Below, piece by piece: positions 1 through 9,106 of a stretch of 13,797 bases of DNA (positions are counted from its first letter, which is position 1; the number at the start of each line of letters is the position of its first letter). Under the pieces are notes generated by a model. The model was not told where the DNA came from. It worked only from the letters and a program-made list of their open reading frames with translations, and searched no databases. This DNA comes from Ophiosphaerella korrae (lineage: Eukaryota > Ascomycota > Dothideomycetes > Pleosporales > Phaeosphaeriaceae). Location of the stretch: positions 1 through 13,797 of the forward strand of contig JALNQF010000806.1 in assembly GCA_028456385.1 (NCBI GenBank), read 5' to 3'. Both the position numbers and the translations under genes were made by a program.

Positions 1-715
1 ACCTTATATCTAATACTAAGCGTATATTACTCTTTATTAAGTAGTTACCTATAATATAGCTATTTTAGATTAAGTACTATATTATATATTTTGTTAAAAG
101 AGATAACTTTAACTATTATAGAAGCTAATATACTAGGGCTCCTAATAGTAGCCTAAGGCGCCTTAACTAACTTGTTAACTAATACTACTAGAAAGTAGGT
201 AATAAATAGGATAGTAGGTCTTGTTAGTATTACCTTATACTAGTAAACTACTATCTTAGATAGTAAATTAATAGCTTAGGATAAGTATACAAAAAACCCT
301 AATAAGGTAAAGAATGTATTAATAACTACGTAATTTAAGATATTTAGGCTACCCTATAAGAAAATAGTAAAAGGGCGTAATAGCTATAAGTAGAATATAT
401 CTACAAAATATTTAAACCTTTATTTAACTCTAAGAAAAAGGAAGACTTTAAATAATACTTCTAAAGTAGTAAGAAATATAGAGATAACTATAAGGCTAGT
501 TTTATTGCCTTAGATATAAATTAGATTATATAACAATACTTTATTAGCCTTATATATATACTAGAAAAAGACCTCTTACTATAATATAAGGCTATAAAGA
601 AAAAGAAGTATAATACTAAATATTATAGTAAATAAAAGTAAGGAGATATACTCTTCCTAGAAGAGATAACTATAAATATAGATAGAGTAAGTAATTAACA
701 CTTTTATTATAATAT
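1..715 (+). pseudogene. Unknown protein, partial coding relic (RIP-broken)
   Basis: One reading frame (codons starting at base 3) gives protein-like sequence to about 715 once TAA/TAG are read as mutated Gln or Trp codons. It is rich in Lys, Gln, Tyr and Asn. The segment from 441 to 650 is the clearest (EDFK.YF.SSKKYRDNYKAS near its start). No frameshift is needed. The 5' end lies outside the window and no start codon can be chosen. The coding signal fades at the tandem repeat that begins near 717. I do not recognise the family. It could be the end of an independent gene, an ORF of the repeat that carries the SNF2 gene, or an upstream part of that gene, since exon 1403-1740 uses the same frame number. 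Coding character is fairly clear; function is unknown. Confidence 0.5.
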
Positions 716-716
716 A

Positions 717-843
717 TAAGTAGTAGTAGTAAGAGACTAGTATATTTGTTGCGCAATAGTATAGTATATAGTAGTAGTAGTAGACTAGTATATTTATTGC
801 GCAATAGTACGATATATAGTAGTAGTAGGAGACTAGTACTTTT
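717..843. repeat. Tandem repeat, 48-49 bp period, with TTGCGCAA-type core
   Basis: A unit beginning GACTAGTATATTT occurs at 734 and 783, and its start (GACTAGTA) again at 831, giving periods of 49 and 48 bp. Each full unit contains the palindromic core TTGCGCAA or ATTGCGCAAT and ends in a run of GTA triplets. The third copy runs into the left arm of the inverted-repeat element at 822-1049. The core keeps TG and CA dinucleotides that are rare elsewhere. Confidence 0.7.
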
Positions 844-1049
844 CTCCTCTTACTTTTACCTTATACCCTATTAGGGTTAGCTCTATACTAGTGTCTCTTA
901 GTAGAGTATATAAAACTTACCTCCCCTACTTTATACTTACTCTCCTTTTACTTTACTACTACGTTCTTTAAGTAGCCTAGTTATTAGCTTTAATACCTTT
1001 TATATTAGTAAGCCTTTAAAAGCTAAAAAAAGTGCTAATCTCTTACTAT
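822..1049. mobile_element. MITE-like element with 22-bp terminal inverted repeats
   Basis: The left arm (822-843) and the reverse complement of the right arm (1028-1049) match at 18 of 22 positions, and all four mismatches are transitions, as RIP would produce. The arm sequence, GTAGTAGGAGAYTAGTACTTTT, is the same as the arm of the 59-bp palindrome at 3731-3789. The 228-bp interior has no coding capacity that I can see. No target-site duplication is obvious because the left flank is a GTA-triplet repeat. The element could alternatively be part of the promoter region of the downstream gene that happens to contain inverted arms. Confidence 0.5.
907..915 (+). promoter_or_regulatory. Possible TATA box followed by a pyrimidine-rich tract
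   Basis: TATATAAAA at 907-915 is followed by a C/T-rich stretch to about 960 (ACCTCCCCTACTTTATAC), a pattern often seen just upstream of fungal transcription starts. It lies about 500 bp before the first clear exon of the SNF2 relic. TA-rich background makes chance matches common, so this is weak. Confidence 0.2.
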
Positions 1050-1312
1050 CTATAGCTATACCTTCTTAAGGTAGTATCTTATAGGATAATAAGTTCTTAA
1101 GCTACTAGGAGCTAAGTACTACTATATCTAGTAAAGTTTAGCTACAGCTCCTAGTTTTTAATTATTATAATTTATTTATAACTTTAATCTATAACTAACA
1201 CTATCGTTTATATATTATAGTGTAGGAGGAGAGACAAGAAATTAGTACTTTTCTAGTCTAATACTAAAAAGTGTAATTCTCCTATACTTACCTATCTCTA
1301 TACCTAAGCTAG
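1050..1312. other. Non-coding stretch with small inverted repeats
   Basis: No convincing coding frame. It contains a perfect 10-bp inverted repeat, ACTAGGAGCT at 1104-1113 with its complement at 1146-1155. It also contains a degenerate copy of the palindrome family found elsewhere: AGTACTTTT at about 1245-1252 faces AAAAAGTGTAATTCTCCTA at 1266-1284. The last 50 bases could be the end of a first exon joined to 1403 across the proposed intron. Confidence 0.45.
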
Positions 1313-1402
1313 GTAAGGCTAGGTACTTACTTATATAGTTGTTAAGAGTAAAGATTAATAACTTACTAGACTATTATTTCTAATTGCTGTTTCTCTTTAC
1401 AG
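1313..1402 (+). other. Candidate spliceosomal intron (90 bp)
   Basis: A GTAAGG donor at 1313 and a strong acceptor at 1402 (pyrimidine tract then TTTACAG, 1393-1402) bound a 90-bp segment, a normal intron size for filamentous fungi. Immediately after the acceptor, the frame starting at 1404 becomes protein-like (LKRARIYINYYL). The acceptor tract keeps TG and CA dinucleotides. The donor choice is the less certain end, because GTACTTAC at 1323 is an alternative. The branch site is not clear. Confidence 0.4.
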
Positions 1403-2422
1403 GTTACTTAAAAGGGCTAGGATTTATATTAATTATTATCTTTAAATAGAGGACGTATTTTATAGTATTAACAAGTTTTATAGTAGATTACTATTTTAAA
1501 GCCTATATATAACTATAGTACCTAGGAGGATAAAGAAGGTAGTAAAACTAGTAGTATATTAACTAGCTCTACTCCTAAATCCTATTATAGAGGATCTATA
1601 TATAGAAAGTAGTAGTAATAGATTAGGTAGCCTTAATAACAAGGTAACGTCTAGGACGTACTAGTCTATAGATAATAAATAAAGTAAGTCTTAGAGTAAA
1701 AGTATACTTCTTTTACTCTCTCCTCTCTTTGTTAGCTAGAGTATAAGCTTAATATTAGTTTAGCGAAACGTACTGCTTTAGAAGGATTGTTTTCTAATAT
1801 TAATTCTAAGGACGTAAAAGACTAGTTAGCCTATATAGCTACTAAGAAGTAGCGTATAGAGCCTAATGTTATTATAAAGGAACTTAGGGTAGTTAACTCT
1901 TTTAAGTTTAAGTATTATAACCTTAAGGATATCTATAAGGTATTCTAGGACACTAATTCTTTGTTTAAAGCTATCTTCTATAAGTTTGTTATACTAACTA
2001 TATTAGTATATACTAAGCGATTAGTAAACTTACTTACTATAGATAATAACGTAATAGCAAGGTTATGCACCTTTTATGTTGTATCTAAATTACTAATATT
2101 AGAGAGGATAGAATAGATTAAGCGTTAAGTATTAGAACTAGATTTAGATTATTTTAAATAGCCTAAGAAGATGTATATTATATAGTGTATTTATTGTCTT
2201 AGGCGAGAGCTATTTAATACTACTAATACACCCTATAAGAAGTCTATAATAAGCTCTAAGACTCGCAATTTACGTATATATTACTTTTAGCGTATAGCTA
2301 CTATATAGTATAAGAAGAATACACCTAAAGTAAATAAAGTAATATTAACTAAGTTTATTACCTAGTTAGATAATAAGCTTAAGAATACTAGAGGTAGTAA
2401 TAGGGCTAATAAGAGTATTATT

Positions 2423-2575
2423 AAGATAGCTACTAAGATAGCTACTAAAACGACTATTAAGCTACCTACTAAGACGACTATTAAGCTACTTACTAAAGTA
2501 ACTACTAAGATAACTATTAAGATAACTATTAAGCTACCTACTAAGCTAACTACTAAGCTAACTATTAAGTTTACT
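2423..2575 (+). repeat. 12-bp minisatellite inside the SNF2-like gene (TTKx repeat)
   Basis: About 12 to 13 units of a 12-bp pattern, ACT-AYT-AAG plus a variable codon, encode Thr-Thr/Ile-Lys-x in the gene's own frame. Because each unit is a multiple of three, copy-number change would keep the frame. It lies in the N-terminal, low-complexity part upstream of the ATPase domain and is probably a disordered basic linker. Confidence 0.8.
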
Positions 2576-3730
2576 ACTATACTAGTAAAAATAACTAGGA
2601 GCTAAAAGATAAATATAAGTAAGGATACTATAAATAAGGGTAAAGTTAGAATAGCCTCTTTACCTCTTAATACTAAGGTAACTAGAAGACGTAATAGTAG
2701 AATCTAGTAAGTTACTATACTAGTACTACGCACTTAAGGATAGGCCTTAGCTATATTATCTAGTAAAGTAACTACTAAGAAACTAGTATTAATGCCTAAT
2801 ACTAAAAGGAGATAGAAGAGGCACTAAGTAGATAATATTATTAAGTATAATATTTATAAGTTAATAAGATATAAGTACCTTAGGTAGCCTAATACTTATA
2901 CTAGTAAGATAATTAGGTAGTCTACTATAATTAGCTAGATCTAAAAGAGTCTAACTAGAAATAATAACTATATTAATCTAAAGTAGTAGTAGTTTTACAA
3001 GATACCTATAGGTAGGGCTAGACTTCTTATAGCTAATTATTTAATTAGCTATAGCTATAGAAAAAAACTAGTTAACTAGATTAATAGATTACAGTATAAC
3101 AAGAAGAATTTGTCTAAAGTAGTCTAAAAGTAGCTCTAGCTAGATAATATAAAAGAGTAACAAAGTAAGAGTAAAGTAGTAGAAGTAGTAGAGTATTTTA
3201 AGAAGGTATAGATTATAGCGATTAACTAAATTACTATAGAATTACGCAAATATATTTAATAAGTATAGTTCTTATTTAAGAAAGAGATAGATAAAGTAGA
3301 AAGTGATAATAAGTTAGCTATAGATAAAGTAAGAGTTATTAATAAACTTAATATTAAGCTTAGTCTTTCTAAGAGTATTACTAGTAATCTATTTATAAGA
3401 ATAGATTATAACAACAACACGTACTATAATAGAGTATATAACTTAGATAAGCTATTTACTATATCTAAAATAATAGTAAAAGAGTATAAGGCTAGACTTA
3501 TAAAACTAGAGATTAAGTATTATAGTTACCTAGTTATACCTAGGTAAAAGTTAGCACTACTATTTTAGCTACAAGTAACTAGTGTAGGTAAGATTATTAA
3601 CCTAGTAAAGTAGTAATTAATAATAAGTAAGAGGCGCTATAGCTATCTTATTATAGATAGTATAGGGCTAGGTAAGACAAATTTAATATTAGCTATAATA
3701 CTAGTAGTAAGTACACTATATACGTGTAGA

Positions 3731-3789
3731 GTAGTAGGAGATTAGTACTTTTTATTAGAAAGAAAAAAAAAGTACTAATCTCTTACTAC
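3731..3789. mobile_element. 59-bp palindromic insertion in the SNF2-like gene
   Basis: Arms of 23 bp (3731-3753 and 3767-3789) are reverse complements with one mismatch, a G/A transition, and a 13-bp spacer. The arm sequence is the same as the terminal repeat of the 228-bp element at 822-1049. The helicase frame changes by exactly the amount a 59-bp insertion would cause, between Walker A and the next motifs. That supports a real insertion rather than a structure native to the gene. It is probably a minimal MITE derivative. The target duplication is not resolved. Confidence 0.65.
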
Positions 3790-5817
3790 TCCTATAGGGC
3801 TCTCCTATAAGTAGTAGTACTAATTAGAATATAGATAATTAACTATAAGCTAAACAAGTTAAGTAAGTTACGCGATAAAGTAGACTTTATAGGGATTAAA
3901 GAGTACTATTAGCTACGTGTGTTGTTTTAGCTAATATAGTCTTATTTAGTAATATAAGTAGTACGTAATATAGCTTTATTTAGTAATAGCTTTAACGTAT
4001 ATATTTATAGGATAAGTAATAACAAGAAGGAGTAGGTATTACTACTAAGAGTTAAGCGCTTCTAGGGCAACCTCTTACGCGATAGTATAATATTTAATCT
4101 AGGACATATTTATACGCGATATATAATTCTTATTACAACCTATTAGACGTTTATATTACGATATAGAGCGAGAAAAGTGCGTAAGTAGGCTAAGTAGAAC
4201 TAGGTAGTTAACTATAAGAAGTAGGATAACTAGATAGAGTTTATTGCATTAACTAGTATAGTAATCTTATACCTATTTTTACTTAAAGAGCTTATACTCT
4301 ATATAGTTTTAGATAAGTACTAGATTTTATAAAGAAATAAGACGTAAGTGTTTTTTATAATTAATAAGGTATAGGCTATATTTTATAGGTTAATATTAGT
4401 AATACTAGTACTTTAGCGCACTAATACGTTTAGGACTTAATTAAAGCTACTCTATAACCTAGATATAGACTATTTAGTAGTAACCTTTATTGTATTAAAC
4501 CTAAGCACTAATGTTTATAACAATAACGCTCTACTAGAAACTTAACTATACTATATTATAGCTTCTACGTTCTAGAAGTAGATTAGCTATTAGAAATAAA
4601 GAGTAGAGTAAGGGCGAGTTTTAAAGATTGTATAAGATAAGGTAATAACAAAGTAGAAGTATAACTCTAAGTATATTACTTACCCTAATAGTAATATATA
4701 TATTATAGGCAGCCTACTACTAAAGTATAGCGTGTACTAACTCTATATTAGCAATAGTAAGGAAGTAATAAAGAAGTATAATAAGCTAGTTAAGCTATTT
4801 TTATTAAAGCTATATACGTATAATACTAAGTCTAGTGTAATAAAACTAAATAAGTAATACTCTTAGTTACTTAGCTTAGTATACTTCTACTATATACTTA
4901 TAGTAGCTAGGTTATTCTACTAAGTTAAAGATAATAAAAAGCTAGAGTAGCTATATACTCTATATAATTATAAGAAGTATAGAGTAGTACTATAGATAAT
5001 TATAAAGGATATTAAGTAGCACGATCTAGAGCTATTACTAGATAAGCTACTAGTAGATATAGAAGAGAATAACATAGTTTTTATAGGGATATTTATAGTA
5101 TACTTAGAGTAGATTTATATACTTCTAGCCTTAATTAAGTAATAGGTTCTAGTTAAGGGAGAGAAGGTAGTAATTTTTAGTTAGAATCTATTTAAGTAGT
5201 AGATTATTAACTACTTGCTTAACCTTTGTAGGATGTGGTCTAAGGCTCTACTTACTAAATACGTACCTAAAGAGAAGAATAAGATATTAGCTAACTTTTA
5301 CTAGGTACTAGTAAGGTAGGCTTTAGAGAGGAATAAGATAGTATATAAGTTTAATATTAATATTATTATTCTTAGTATTAACTAAAATACTAGGCTTAAC
5401 TTACAAGACTTTTGTGCGTAGATAATTATAATAGAGCTATACGTATTAATAATAGTATTTATATAGGAGATTAGGCGTTTAGTATAGATTAGTTAAGACT
5501 AATAGGTACTTATTATAGAGCTTTTTAATAACAAGTTATAGAACTTAAATATACTACTTAAGAGCCTTTTCTATACTATACTAGTATTAATAGTAGGTAT
5601 AGATTTAGTAATACTAATATATATAACGATTAGAGAAATTAGTAAAGAAGGAGAAGAGGAAGTACTAGAGTAAATTAAATTTAACGTTAGTAGACTATAA
5701 GGGTTTATAATCCTAGAGAGTAAGTAAGTAATATATAGGTCTTATCCTAAATAAGAGGTAGCGTATAATAATCTACTAGAAGCTAGTAAGTTATAGGTGT
5801 TTAGTGCAAAGGGTATA

Positions 5818-5859
5818 TAGGAGATTTAGTCTTTTTAAGAAAAAAGAGCTAATCTCCTA
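5818..5859. mobile_element. 42-bp palindrome, degenerate copy of the same family
   Basis: Arms TAGGAGATTTAGTCTTTTT (5818-5836) and AAAAAGAGCTAATCTCCTA (5841-5859) are imperfect reverse complements around a 4-bp loop. They resemble the arms at 3731 and 822 (GGAGATTAG...CTTTTT). Its 42-bp length is a multiple of three, and the helicase frame is unchanged on both sides, unlike at the 59-bp copy. Confidence 0.55.
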
Positions 5860-6087
5860 AGCGCCCTACTATTAAGAGATAATAAGATATACTAATATAG
5901 TATAAGCCTTAAGAGTATAGTAAGGAGCTTTATATAATAACTATATAGTAATATTTTATAGGTAATATATAAGTCTAGTAGGGTATTTAGTATAAAAAAG
6001 CGTAGTTTAGTTGTAAAGTATATAGATATACTAGGTAATATACTTAACTCTTACCTTTATATAGATATAGACTAAGTTAAGACTATA

Positions 6088-6092
6088 GATAA
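6088..6092. repeat. Target-site duplication GATAA (left copy)
   Basis: GATAA immediately precedes the left LTR and is identical to 13122-13126, immediately after the right LTR. Five bases is the usual duplication made by Ty3/Gypsy integrases. It also fixes the LTR edge at 6093 rather than at the TGTTAC inside it. Confidence 0.85.
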
Positions 6093-6521
6093 TATAATAG
6101 GTTGTTACTAGGGTCGACTTCCTAGTACCTAAAGAGTATTAGTAGATTATAAGTTAATAGTAAAAGCTTAGGTTATAATCTATAATAACTTATAAACAAT
6201 AGAAGATGTTTTACAACTATCTTGTATTAGCGTTCTATAGTTAAAGGATTAAATTACTAATACTATCCTAATAATACGCATCTTACTAACTATATACTTG
6301 TTGTAATCTATAATCTATAGTTGCTAAGACTAGTAGATTATAGATTATCTTAATCTATAATCTATTAATACTAAGAGTCTATAGATTATAGATTAGCCTA
6401 GGTGTCCTAGTTATGTATAGTCTCCTAATTAAAGTTATTACTCTACTCGTCCTATACTTTATTAGCGCCTAGATTAGGACTAATTAGTTCTATCTCGATT
6501 TCTTCTATTACACCCGTAATA
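6093..6521 (-). repeat. 3' LTR (in element orientation), 429 bp
   Basis: It aligns without gaps to 12693-13121 at a constant offset of 6600 bases. The 18 differences between the copies are all C/T or G/A. Its right edge reads GTAATA where the other copy has GTAACA, a CA to TA change at the terminus. The polypurine tract abuts it at 6522. It contains a nested palindrome cluster at 6304-6395. Confidence 0.93.
6304..6395. repeat. Nested palindromes inside the LTR
   Basis: An outer perfect 17-bp inverted repeat (TAATCTATAATCTATAG at 6304-6320, complement at 6379-6395) encloses an inner perfect 14-bp one (6334-6347 and 6351-6364, 3-bp loop). All four arms share the same core, TAATCTATAATCTA, in alternating orientation. 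The other LTR carries the same cluster at 12904-12995 with a few transitions. This could be a regulatory or RNA-folding element of the LTR. Confidence 0.8.
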
Positions 6522-6535
6522 CTATCTCTCCTCCT
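6522..6535 (-). other. Polypurine tract (plus-strand primer site)
   Basis: On the minus strand, AGGAGGAGAGATAG lies directly against the start of the 3' LTR, where LTR retrotransposons keep the RNase H-resistant primer for second-strand synthesis. Its position independently confirms that the element reads on the minus strand. Confidence 0.8.
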
Positions 6536-6539
6536 AAGT

Positions 6540-7224
6540 AGGTCCTAGTTTACTTATCTTAGAGCTAGAGTTATTAGTCTAGTTTCTTTATTAATATAAA
6601 GTTCTTTATCCTCCCTTATAACTATTTTATTTATACGTTGTTACTATCTCCTTGCTAATTGCGTGTTACGTAATAGTATTAAAATATTTCCTTGTTCTTG
6701 TTATACTTCTCCTAAGTTAAACCCTAAGTCTCTTCTTTATATTATTTCTACAAACGATAGTAGAGCTTATAAAGCGTATATTTGTGTAAATATGCGTAGT
6801 TCTTATAATGTATCTAGTATTTCTCTTTCTAAGTATAAGTTTATTACACTTATTCTTGCGTTTAGGCTTAATAATAATAGGGAAAGCTATTAACTAGACT
6901 TAAGAGAAATTACTATCTTAAATTGTAGAGGCTAAAGCTAAGTGTAAGCGTATCTAGGAGCTTGTATAGAGTAAGCTAGTAGAGAATTAAGCTTGTCTCT
7001 CTTATCTTTGTAAGATAAAGGCTTTAAATAATAAGAAATTAGCTAAGTAGTTAGTAGCTCTAGAAGCTAAGCTAGACTTAGATAAGGCGTTTAGTGTTGT
7101 TATAGTAGGTCCTACGCTAGACGTCCCTATTGTCTCTCTATCTATTATTAGTAATATTAGTTCTCTTAGTTTACTACTAGGCGTTCTAGAGGGTTTTAAC
7201 TTTAGAACTCCTTTAGTTTCTTAG
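6540..7224 (+). pseudogene. Opposite-strand ORF of the retrotransposon, unknown Cys-rich/coiled-coil protein, broken
   Basis: This coding-like region runs against gag-pol and fills the space between pol and the 3' LTR. The first part uses the frame of base 6663. It has a stop-free run 6663-6893 (76 codons, opening with GTG, which is not a fungal start) and extends upstream as Ser/Thr-rich sequence. It contains clustered Cys codons (6639, 6660, CSC near 6693) followed by KLNPKSLL and YNVSSISLSKY. The second part, from about 6870, uses the frame of base 6541. It is Lys/Glu/Leu/Ala-rich and coiled-coil-like (EAKAKCKRI.ELV near 6928, LVALEAKLDLDKAF near 7050-7090), then a Ser-rich tail likely to have been Pro-rich, ending with TAG at 7222. 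A frameshift near 6870-6900 is needed to join them. The layout (Cys-rich, then coiled coil) resembles uncharacterised zinc-binding fungal proteins, but I cannot name a family. Confidence 0.5.
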
Positions 7225-7354
7225 AGTAATTAAGATTATCTTCTAGTTTCTATATTTCTTCCTATAGTTATCTTTTTTTATCTATACTTATCTATTCTAC
7301 TAAGTAGTAATTTCTTCTGTTTTAGAACTAGTACTATAAGATCTTCTTAACTTC
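7205..7354 (-). other. Chromodomain at the C terminus of pol
   Basis: About 50 codons read EVKKIL, then YYLVE followed by TAG (Trp position, 7292-7294), then LEDNLNYSKKLKEF. These correspond to the chromodomain pattern E-V-x-x-I-L, Y-L-V-K-W and N-L-x-x-x-x-x-L-x-x-F. In chromoviruses this domain tethers integrase to methylated histone H3, directing insertion into heterochromatin. The aromatic-cage Trp codon appears to have become a stop. Confidence 0.8.
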
Positions 7355-7429
7355 TTATTCTTTCTATTTTCTATACGTGTCTACTTTATATACTAGTAGT
7401 TCTACTTCTAGTAGTACTTATTCTAGTAG

Positions 7430-8460
7430 GGCTATATAAAATATTAGGTATATCTTTATCTTATTTAGTAGCTTTAATTTAAATATAACTAGTATAACTA
7501 CTTTCTTAATTTTGTATAGTCTTATTTTAACGTAGTCTAATTTTAAGCTTAGTCTTTTACTTTTAATATTCTTCTATACTAACTATACTTTTTCTCTCTC
7601 TCTAAATTAGGGTCTCTTTTTATACTTCTTATTATAGTATTTTGCTATATAATTATATAGGAATTCTATATCCTATCTTAATTAATTATATATGTCTTTA
7701 AGTCTATTAGTAAAACTTTCTCCTCTTAGGGACTAAGATATCTAATTTCTTAGTATCTAGTATATATTAGGTTTAAATCTATAGTTTATAAAGAAGAGTA
7801 ATACTCTTATTACTATATTCTTTGCGCTATTATATACTAACTATACTATAGGTAGTAACTATACCTAATTATTCTAGTTGTAGTTAAGGTAGTATCTTAG
7901 GTATTATTCTACTATCTAATTTATTTATTCTAACTATCTATCTATTTGTAAGTAATATGCTATAGATATTATATATTTAATTCCTAATTATACTATTATC
8001 GTTCTCTATAGTTTTAATATAAATTGTATATCTCTATCTATAATAATCTTATTAGGTAGTCTATATTAACTAATTATAGTTCCTAGAATTTAGTATATAG
8101 TAACCTCTATCTTACTTTTCTCTTTATATAGTCTAAAGTACGTATACTTTATAAGCTTGTCTACTATTATTAAGATTCTATTATACTTAACCCCTAATAT
8201 TAAGTCTTTAGACTTTAGTAACTTTGTAATAAAGTCTATTATAATAACTCCTTATAGTTATTCTAGTATTTCTACTAGTTATAATATTCTATATAGTGTA
8301 TATCTATTATATTTATTTCTTTAATATTCTATATAGTCTTGTAGTACCTCTATTACTAATTATCTTGCTTTTAGAATATAGTAGTCTTGTAGTAGTCTAT
8401 CTAATATTTTCTTAATACCTTAGTAACTATATACTAGTAATTTATAGAATTATTATATAA
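7430..8460 (-). other. Integrase region of pol (HHCC, DDE and C-terminal domains)
   Basis: The zinc-binding part has the spacing HX6HX29CX2C, but all four ligand codons now encode Tyr (first bases 8446, 8425, 8335, 8326). The catalytic triad is intact: Asp in IIIDFI (8234-8236), Asp in IIIDRD (8036-8038) and Glu in RxLE (7928-7930), with 65 and 35 residues between them, the DD35E arrangement. The C-terminal part contains SKRLSLKLDYVKI and ends with FYIALLE near 7440, matching the Gypsy integrase module that usually ends in HVSLLE. This enzyme inserts the cDNA into the host genome. Confidence 0.88.
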
Positions 8461-8699
8461 ATTCTCTCTAGATCTTCTTTAGGATATATATTCTTCTATA
8501 GGCTTATATAAATCCTTCTTAGATTTCTAGTTTCTCTATTTCTTTAGATACTTCTTTTATTGTTTTCTAAATCTATTTATCTATCTTACTACTTTTCCTT
8601 TTAAGCGTTATAGCTATTTTATATATATTTAGGACTAAGTGTCCTTCTTTGTTCTTAACTAGAACTATACTAGTAGCGCTTACTTCTTCTTATAAGTCT

Positions 8700-9106
8700 A
8701 GCCTTCTACTAAAGGCGTTTATAAACTAATTGTCTTTCCCTTTTGTATATATAATTTCTATATTAAATATTAATAAGTACTCCTACTATCTTATATAGCG
8801 TTATAACAATTCTTTATTTATTATAAATCCTATAAGATTCTTATAGTCTATATAGACTTTTGTCTAATATTTTGCTCTTTATAGGTATACTCTCTATTAC
8901 TTAAATACTTTGTAGATTACTAGTATTTCTTTGTTATAGATTAGGTAGTTAAGTTCTACTATCTTTATTTTCTTAGAGAAGTACTTAACTAAGTATTTTT
9001 TTTTAGTCTCTAGGTCTTCCTGTATTAGTACTATTCTATAGACTAAGTTAGATACGTCTATCTTTACTATTACTAGTAGGTCTAGGTTATATATTCTAAT
9101 AACTAG
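8700..9106 (-). other. RNase H region of pol
   Basis: VKIDVSNLVYRIVLIQED (about 9014-9067) corresponds to the Gypsy RNase H start pattern T-D-A-S-x-x-A-x-G-x-x-L-x-Q, with the first catalytic Asp codon at 9056-9058. It is followed by KKYLVKYFSKKI and ELNYLIYNKEILVI, the usual S-K-K and Y-x-x-x-x-K-E-L-L-A segments. The domain degrades the RNA strand during reverse transcription. Confidence 0.8.

Larger units (their letters stand above)
1403..6092 (+). pseudogene. SNF2-family DNA helicase/ATPase, RIP-broken, 5' and central part
   Basis: SNF2 proteins use ATP to move along DNA and remodel chromatin or act in repair. Coding sequence runs in three phases: 1404 to about 1735, about 1742 to 3730, and 3790 to 6092. 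The first change near 1740 is unexplained; the second matches a 59-bp insertion at 3731-3789. The N-terminal third is Lys/Ser/Thr-rich and includes a TTKx repeat. ATPase motifs follow in order. Walker A reads DSIGLGKT, with GLGKT at 3665-3679. ILITTY (about 4123-4140) is a helicase-type strand. The DExx box at 4312 reads D-K-Y-stop, consistent with DECQ after transitions. Motif IV-like EKVVIFS is at 5161, motif V-like TRLNLQDFC at 5389-5418, and motif VI-like RRLV.IS near 5473-5493. In-frame TAA/TAG are frequent and TGA essentially absent, so it cannot be expressed. The frame stays open in pattern to 6092, where a retrotransposon interrupts it, and resumes at 13127. Family assignment is strong; the subfamily is not resolved. 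Confidence 0.8.

Noticed and set aside
717..843. CRISPR array
   Set aside because: Units are tandem with no unique spacers of constant length, and the context is eukaryotic.
291..880. Telomere-like motifs (CCCTAA near 297 and CCCTATTAGGG near 867-877)
   Set aside because: Single isolated units, not arrays.
6103..6521. A 419-bp LTR starting at TGTTAC
   Set aside because: TGTTAC mirrors the GTAACA end, but the 10 bases before it are identical at both LTRs, and only an edge at 6093 (and 12693) gives matching 5-bp flanks GATAA.
6663..6893. A stand-alone 76-codon gene
   Set aside because: It opens with GTG, which fungi do not use, and protein-like sequence continues upstream in the same frame and downstream in another. 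I treat it as the best-preserved piece of the larger opposite-strand ORF.
7560..7620. A frameshift in the integrase C-terminal part
   Set aside because: It came from a miscounted A run. Recounting puts the preceding and following segments in the same frame.
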